64,000 nt of DNA. Source: Mycobacterium kiyosense. Its GTDB lineage: Bacteria > Actinomycetota > Actinomycetes > Mycobacteriales > Mycobacteriaceae. Position numbers and translations under genes: made by a program. This document shows positions 58,360 to 64,000 of the stretch, piece after piece; positions within the stretch are counted from its first letter, which is position 1, and each line of letters starts with the position of its first letter. The stretch lies in assembly GCA_021654635.1 (NCBI GenBank), contig AP025179.1:1302001-1366000 (forward strand). The letters run 5' to 3'. Below the pieces are notes generated by a model, which was given only the letters and a program-made list of their open reading frames with translations, did no database searches and had not been told where the DNA came from.

Positions 58360-58436
58360 CCGGGCGGCTACAGTGGCTGAGGAGCAATCCGAGGCGCTGC
58401 TAGCCGCCCGGCTCCGTTTTGACCACAGACGCCTCA
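58360..58436 (+). promoter_or_regulatory. Structured sahH leader, candidate SAH riboswitch or alkX terminator
   Basis: The sahH leader holds competing helices. CCGGGCGGCTA (58360-58370) pairs perfectly with 58401-58411, followed by CTCCGTTTT, which looks terminator-like. Alternatively GGAGC (58381-58385) pairs with GCTCC (58411-58415), and GAGGCG (58391-58396) with CGCCTC (58430-58435). This second arrangement, with the GCGCTGC core, resembles the pseudoknotted SAH riboswitch that precedes sahH/ahcY in other bacteria, though an extra AATCC separates the parts. The match is partial, so it is a candidate only. Confidence 0.4.
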
Positions 58437-58473
58437 AGAACCCGAAGAACCCCGAGAAGGATGTATTACGACC

Positions 58474-59945
<1,472 letters not shown>

Positions 59946-59967
59946 GTCCCGCCGGACCCCGCCTTCC

Positions 59968-60021
59968 CGCCGAGCGTCACGCCAGCGTGGCACGCAGCGC
60001 CGAGCGTCACGCCAGCGTGAC
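59968..60021. repeat. 22-bp direct repeat with an internal palindrome after sahH
   Basis: CGCCGAGCGTCACGCCAGCGTG occurs at 59968-59989 and again at 59998-60019, exactly 30 bp apart. The second copy extends into a perfect hairpin GTCACGC-CA-GCGTGAC (60006-60021); the first copy has one mismatch. It may act as a terminator-like stem or belong to a dispersed family. Confidence 0.75.
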
Positions 60022-60025
60022 GGCT

Positions 60026-60079
60026 GCCGGGTACGCCGGGTACGCCGGGGTCGCCGGGTTCGCCGGGGTCGCCGGGTTC
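60026..60079. repeat. Six 9-bp tandem repeats before tmk
   Basis: Six head-to-tail units of the pattern GCCGGG(T/G)(A/T)C fill 60026-60079, followed by a partial unit, ending 14 bp before the tmk start. They are not in the tmk frame. Such minisatellites in mycobacteria often vary in copy number between strains. Confidence 0.85.
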
Positions 60080-60093
60080 GCCGGACGCCGGCC

Positions 60094-60726
60094 ATGCTGA
60101 TCGCGATCGAGGGTGTCGACGGCTCCGGCAAGCGGACGTTGACCGACGGGCTGAAGGCCTCGATCGAGGCGGACGGCAGGTCGGTGGCCACGCTGGCTTT
60201 TCCGCGCTACGGGCAGTCGATCACCGCGGACCTGGCCGCCGAGGCGTTGCACGGCCAACATGGCGACCTCGCCGACTCGGTGTATGCGATGGCGACGCTG
60301 TTCGCGCTGGACCGGGCCGGGGCGGCGCCGGATCTCGAGCGGCTGCGCCACCAGCACGACGTGCTGATCCTGGATCGTTATGTTGCCTCCAACGCCGCCT
60401 ACAGCGCGGCGCGGCTGCGTCAGGACGCGTCGGGCGCGGCGGTGAGTTGGGTGCGCCGCCTGGAATACGAGCGGCTGGGGCTGCCCGTCCCGGACTGGCA
60501 GATCCTGCTCGCGGTGCCGTCCGAACTCGCCGGGCAGCGGGCCCGCAGCCGGGCGGACAGCGATCCGGGCCGGGCGCGGGACAGCTACGAACGCGACGAC
60601 GGACTGCAGCGCCGCACCGGCGCGGTGTACGAAGAGCTGGCCGCCGGGCAGTGGTGCGGACGGTGGCTCGTGGTCGGCGCGGACGTCGATCCGGGCGCGC
60701 TGGCCGTCACGCTGAGGGCTGAATAG
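60094..60726 (+). CDS. tmk: Tmk, thymidylate kinase
   Basis: A 210-residue dTMP kinase (Rv3247c, 214 residues). The P-loop reads EGVDGSGKRTL at residues 6-16, the DR(Y) motif is LDRYVASNAAYSAARLRQD, and the lid/LAGQRARSR segment follows. It makes dTDP for DNA synthesis, and mtrA is 80 bp downstream. The start ATG 60094 follows the tandem repeats with no strong ribosome site. Confidence 0.95.
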   Translation: MLIAIEGVDGSGKRTLTDGLKASIEADGRSVATLAFPRYGQSITADLAAEALHGQHGDLADSVYAMATLFALDRAGAAPDLERLRHQHDVLILDRYVASNAAYSAARLRQDASGAAVSWVRRLEYERLGLPVPDWQILLAVPSELAGQRARSRADSDPGRARDSYERDDGLQRRTGAVYEELAAGQWCGRWLVVGADVDPGALAVTLRAE

Positions 60727-60806
60727 CACAATTTCGGTGCGTTTTGCGGTGATCAATCAAGAAACACGCGCGTGGTGTCCGGGGTTTGTCCGGAACTGGT
60801 GACACC

Positions 60807-61494
60807 ATGGAGGCCATGAGGCAAAGGATTCTGGTTGTCGACGACGACGCTTCGCTCGCCGAGATGCTCACCATCGTGTTGCGTGGGGAGGGTTTCGACA
60901 CCGCCGTCATCGGCGACGGTACCCAGGCCCTGACCGCGGTCCGCGAGCTGCGGCCCGACCTGGTGCTGCTGGACTTGATGCTGCCCGGCATGAACGGCAT
61001 CGACGTCTGCCGGGTGTTGCGCGCCGATTCGGGTGTCCCGATCGTCATGCTGACCGCCAAGACCGACACCGTCGACGTGGTGCTGGGCCTGGAGTCGGGT
61101 GCCGACGACTACATCATGAAGCCGTTCAAGCCCAAGGAGCTGGTGGCGCGGGTGCGGGCGCGGCTGCGCCGCAACGACGACGAGCCCGCCGAGATGCTGT
61201 CCATCGCCGACGTCGACATCGACGTGCCGGCGCACAAGGTCACCCGCAACGGCGAGCAGATCTCGCTGACGCCGCTCGAGTTCGACCTGCTGGTCGCGTT
61301 GGCGCGCAAACCCCGCCAGGTGTTTACTCGTGATGTGCTGCTCGAACAGGTGTGGGGATACCGGCACCCGGCGGACACCCGCCTGGTGAACGTGCACGTC
61401 CAGCGCCTGCGCGCCAAGGTCGAGAAAGACCCGGAGAACCCGACCGTGGTTCTCACCGTTCGAGGGAGTGGGTTACAAGGCCGGACCTCCGTGA
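60807..61494 (+). CDS. mtrA: MtrA, essential OmpR-type response regulator, frameshift at the 3' end
   Basis: A 228-residue response regulator, the same length as M. tuberculosis MtrA. The receiver (VVDDDASLAEML, phospho-acceptor Asp in VLLDLMLPGMNG, Thr in VMLTAK, Lys in IMKPFKP) and the winged-helix OmpR domain (ISLTPLEFDLLVALARKPRQVFTRDVLLEQVWGYRHPADTRLVNVHVQRLRAKVE) are intact. An extra G in GGG 61464-61466 changes the last residues from VGYKAGPP to another tail ending at 61505. Corrected, the stop is 61492-61494. It controls replication, division and envelope genes with MtrB. I start at ATG 60807 (MEAMRQR). Confidence 0.95.
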
Positions 61495-61517
61495 TCCGAT
61501 GCTGAGGAGTGGCGGCA

Positions 61518-63246
61518 TTGATATGGCGCTCTCCACGACGTAGTCGAGGCCGCTGGGGTCGATCCGGCCCTTTGCCGCGCGGGTTGAGCGCGCTGAGCCG
61601 TGCGGTCGCGGTCATTTGGCGCAGGTCGCTGCAGTTGCGGGTGGTCGCGCTGACCCTGGGGCTGTCACTGGCGGTGATCCTGGCGTTGGGTTTCGTGCTG
61701 ACCAGTCAGGTCACCAACCGGGTGCTCGACATCAAGGTCAAGGCCGCAATCGACCAGATCGAGCGGGCCCGCAACACCGTCAGCGGGATAGTCAACGGCG
61801 AGGAGACCCGCTCGCTGGACAGCAGCCTGCAGTTGGCCCGCAACACGCTGACGTCGAAGACCGATCCCGCCTCCGGTGCCGGCCTGGCCGGTGCGTTCGA
61901 CGCGGTACTGATGGTGCCCGGCGACGGACCGCGGGCGGCGACGGACCGCGGGCGGCGACGGACCGCGGGCGGCCTCCACCGCCGGGCCGGTGGACCAGGT
62001 GCCCAGTGCGCTGCGCGGGTTCGTCAAGGCGGGGCAGGCGGCTTACCAGTACGCCACCGTGCACACCGAGGGCTTCTCCGGGCCGGCACTGATCGTCGGC
62101 TCGCCGACGTCGTCGCGGGTGGCCAACCTGGAGCTGTACCTGATCTTCCCGCTGGCCAACGAGCAGGCCACCATCACCCTGGTGCGCAGCACGATGGCCA
62201 CCGGCGGGCTGGTGCTGCTGTTGCTGCTGGCCGGGATCGCGCTGCTGGTCTCGCGGCAGGTGGTGAACCCGGTGCGGTCGGCGTCGCGGATCGCCGAGCG
62301 GTTCGCCGAAGGCCACCTGTCCGAGCGGATGCCGGTGCGCGGTGAGGACGACATGGCGCGGCTGGCGGTGTCGTTCAACGACATGGCCGAGAGCTTGTCG
62401 CGGCAGATCACCCAGCTCGAGGAGTTCGGTAACCTGCAGCGCCGCTTCACCTCCGACGTCAGCCACGAGTTGCGCACGCCGCTGACCACGGTGCGGATGG
62501 CCGCGGACCTGATCTACGACCACAGCGCCGACCTGGACCCGGCGCTGCGCCGCTCCACCGAGTTGATGGTCAACGAGCTGGACCGGTTCGAGAGCCTGCT
62601 CAACGACCTGCTGGAGATCTCCCGCCACGACGCCGGGGTGGCCGAACTGTCGGTGGAGGCGGTCGATCTGCGCACCACCGTCAACAGCGCGCTGGGCAAT
62701 GTCGGTCACCTCGCCGAGGAGGCCGGCATCGAGTTGCTGGTGGATATGCCGACCGAGGAGGTGATCGCCGAGGTCGATGCGCGCCGGGTGGAGCGCATCC
62801 TGCGCAACCTGATCGCCAACGCGATCGACCACGCCGAGCACAAGCCGGTGCGGATCCGGATGGCCGCCGACGAGGACACGGTCGCGGTCACCGTGCGCGA
62901 CTACGGTGTCGGGTTGCGGCCGGGTGAGGAGAAGCTGGTGTTCAGCCGGTTCTGGCGGTCGGACCCGTCGCGGGTGCGGCGTTCCGGCGGTACCGGCCTG
63001 GGGCTGGCGATCAGCATCGAGGACGCGCGGCTGCACCAGGGCCGGCTGGAGGCCTGGGGCGAACCGGGCGAGGGCGCGTGCTTCCGGCTGACCCTTCCGC
63101 TGGTGCGCGGGCACAAGGTGACCACCAGTCCGCTGCCGATGAAACCCATCCCGCCGTCCGCCGCCCAGTCCGGTCCGCAGCCGTTGACCCCGACCGGCCC
63201 GCAGCCCCTCACCCGGCACCGCGAGCACGCCGACCGGAGCGGATGA
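61518..63246 (+). CDS. mtrB: MtrB, sensor histidine kinase of MtrA, frame broken by extra tandem repeats
   Basis: Membrane sensor kinase. TTG 61518 is preferred because GAGGAG lies 8 bp upstream and the product begins [18 protein letters not shown], similar to the known MtrB start; GTG 61509 is an alternative. It has helix 1 ([25 protein letters not shown]), an extracellular domain, helix 2 ([21 protein letters not shown]), HAMP, HisKA ([15 protein letters not shown]) and HATPase ([23 protein letters not shown]). Within the extracellular domain a 17-bp unit occurs three times; with one copy the frame is continuous (564 residues, like M. tuberculosis 567). As written the protein would stop after about 275 residues, before the kinase. 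Confidence 0.93.
61920..61970 (+). repeat. Three perfect copies of a 17-bp tandem repeat inside mtrB
   Basis: GGCGACGGACCGCGGGC is repeated at 61920-61936, 61937-61953 and 61954-61970. One copy encodes the expected GDGPRA and keeps mtrB in frame. Two extra copies add 34 bp and shift the frame. Four copies would restore it. Confidence 0.95.
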
Positions 63247-64000
63247 TGTTGCTGCGCAAGCTTTTTGTTCTGCTGCTGGCGGCCGGCCTGCTGGCCGGCT
63301 GCGCGAGCGTGCCGAGCTCGTCGGCCCCACAGGCGATCGGCACCGTGGACCGGCCGGCGCCGTCGAACCTGCCCAAGCCGACCCCCGGCATGGATCCCGA
63401 CGTGCTGCTGCGGGAATTCCTCAAGGCCACCGCCGACCCGGCCAACCGGCATCTGGCGGCGCGGCAGTTCCTCACCCAGTCGGCCTCCAACGGCTGGGAC
63501 GACGCCGGTAGCGCCCTGCTCATCGACCATGTGGTGTTCGTGGAAACCCGTGGCTCCGAGCGTGTTTCGGCCACTATGCGGGCCGACATCCTGGGTTCGC
63601 TGTCCGACGTGGGCGTCTTCGAGACGGCGGAGGGGCAATTGCCCGATCCGGGCCCGATCGAGTTGGTCAAGACCTCCGGCGGCTGGCGCATCGACAAACT
63701 GCCCAACGGGGTCTTTCTGGACTGGCAGCAGTTCCAGGCCACCTACAAACGCAACACGCTCTATTTCGCCGACCCGACCGGCAAGACCGTGGCGCCCGAT
63801 CCGCGCTACGTCGCGGTGTCCGACCACGACCAGCTGGCCACCGAGTTGGTGTCCAAGTTGTTGGCCGGGCCCCGCCCGGAGATGGCGCACACGGTGCGCA
63901 ACCTGCTGGCCCCGCCGCTGCGGCTGCGCGGCCCGGTGACCCGCGCCGACGGCGGCAAGAGCGGCGTCGGCAAGGGGTACGGCGGCGCCCGCGTCGACCT
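63243..64000 (+). CDS. lpqB: LpqB, lipoprotein of the mtrAB operon, cut by window edge
   Basis: The first 252 residues are visible. ATG 63243 overlaps the mtrB stop (ATGATG; 63246 is the alternative). The lipoprotein signal [20 protein letters not shown] ends in LAGC (Cys20). The following GerMN-like region has [25 protein letters not shown] and [20 protein letters not shown]. LpqB interacts with the outer domain of MtrB and affects MtrA phosphorylation and cell division in mycobacteria. The beta-propeller C-terminus is outside the window. Confidence 0.95.
   Translation, partial: MMLLRKLFVLLLAAGLLAGCASVPSSSAPQAIGTVDRPAPSNLPKPTPGMDPDVLLREFLKATADPANRHLAARQFLTQSASNGWDDAGSALLIDHVVFVETRGSERVSATMRADILGSLSDVGVFETAEGQLPDPGPIELVKTSGGWRIDKLPNGVFLDWQQFQATYKRNTLYFADPTGKTVAPDPRYVAVSDHDQLATELVSKLLAGPRPEMAHTVRNLLAPPLRLRGPVTRADGGKSGVGKGYGGARVD

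Overview
The window reads as chromosomal DNA of a slow-growing, non-tuberculous Mycobacterium, probably close to the M. avium complex. The evidence is high GC, a PPE protein, and a gene order that follows the M. tuberculosis segment from lpqC (Rv3298c) to lpqB (Rv3244c) almost gene for gene in inverted orientation. Gene names come from recalled family and synteny knowledge; no database search was run. I found no tRNA, rRNA, insertion sequence, prophage or CRISPR array.

Layout. 0-3 kb: the start of a secreted DUF732 protein, a PstS-like phosphate-binding lipoprotein and a PPE protein. 3-10 kb: esterase lipoprotein LpqC, DNA-repair pair lhr-nei, and a TetR regulator. 10-12.7 kb: a stress-sigma island with two good SigF-type promoters, a small membrane protein, rsbW-sigF and a convergent STAS protein. 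12.8-18.7 kb: acyl-CoA carboxylase genes accA3, accE5 and accD5 with sufE-like, sseA and maf. 18.9-25.5 kb: a steroid-dehydrogenase-like flavoprotein, birA, two membrane proteins, purK-purE and fadE25. 25.7-29 kb: a three-gene signalling module (receiver-PP2C phosphatase, CHASE3 histidine kinase, single-domain response regulator) between fadE25 and the Rv3273 homologue, where M. tuberculosis has no such genes. 29-38.5 kb: SulP-carbonic anhydrase fusion, CoA-transferase, metal-export genes ctpC-pacL1 and an acyl-CoA ligase. 38.5-43 kb: cell-wall assembly genes (LytR-CpsA-Psr protein, rmlD, wbbL, manB). 43-47.4 kb: Nudix hydrolase, DNA methyltransferase and F420 genes fbiB-fbiA. 47.7-53 kb: whiB2, mannose metabolism (manB/pmmA, manA) and conserved small proteins. 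53-58.3 kb: flavin oxidoreductase, amino-acid permease and the alkane hydroxylase operon alkB-rubA/rubB-alkX. 58.4-64 kb: sahH, tmk and the mtrA-mtrB-lpqB operon, cut by the right edge.

Several genes act together: acyl-CoA carboxylase subunits with their biotin ligase; dTDP-rhamnose and mannose donors for arabinogalactan and mannosylated glycolipids; FbiA and FbiB in F420 synthesis; the Alk operon; and MtrAB-LpqB cell-cycle and envelope signalling. The stress-sigma island and the kinase/phosphatase module together hold most parts of a partner-switching pathway.

Important caveat: at least nine genes carry frame breaks, including normally essential ones (accD5, sahH, mtrA, mtrB). Most are one-base gains in homopolymers and look like sequencing errors. 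The mtrB break is different: a 17-bp unit is present three times where one copy would keep the frame.
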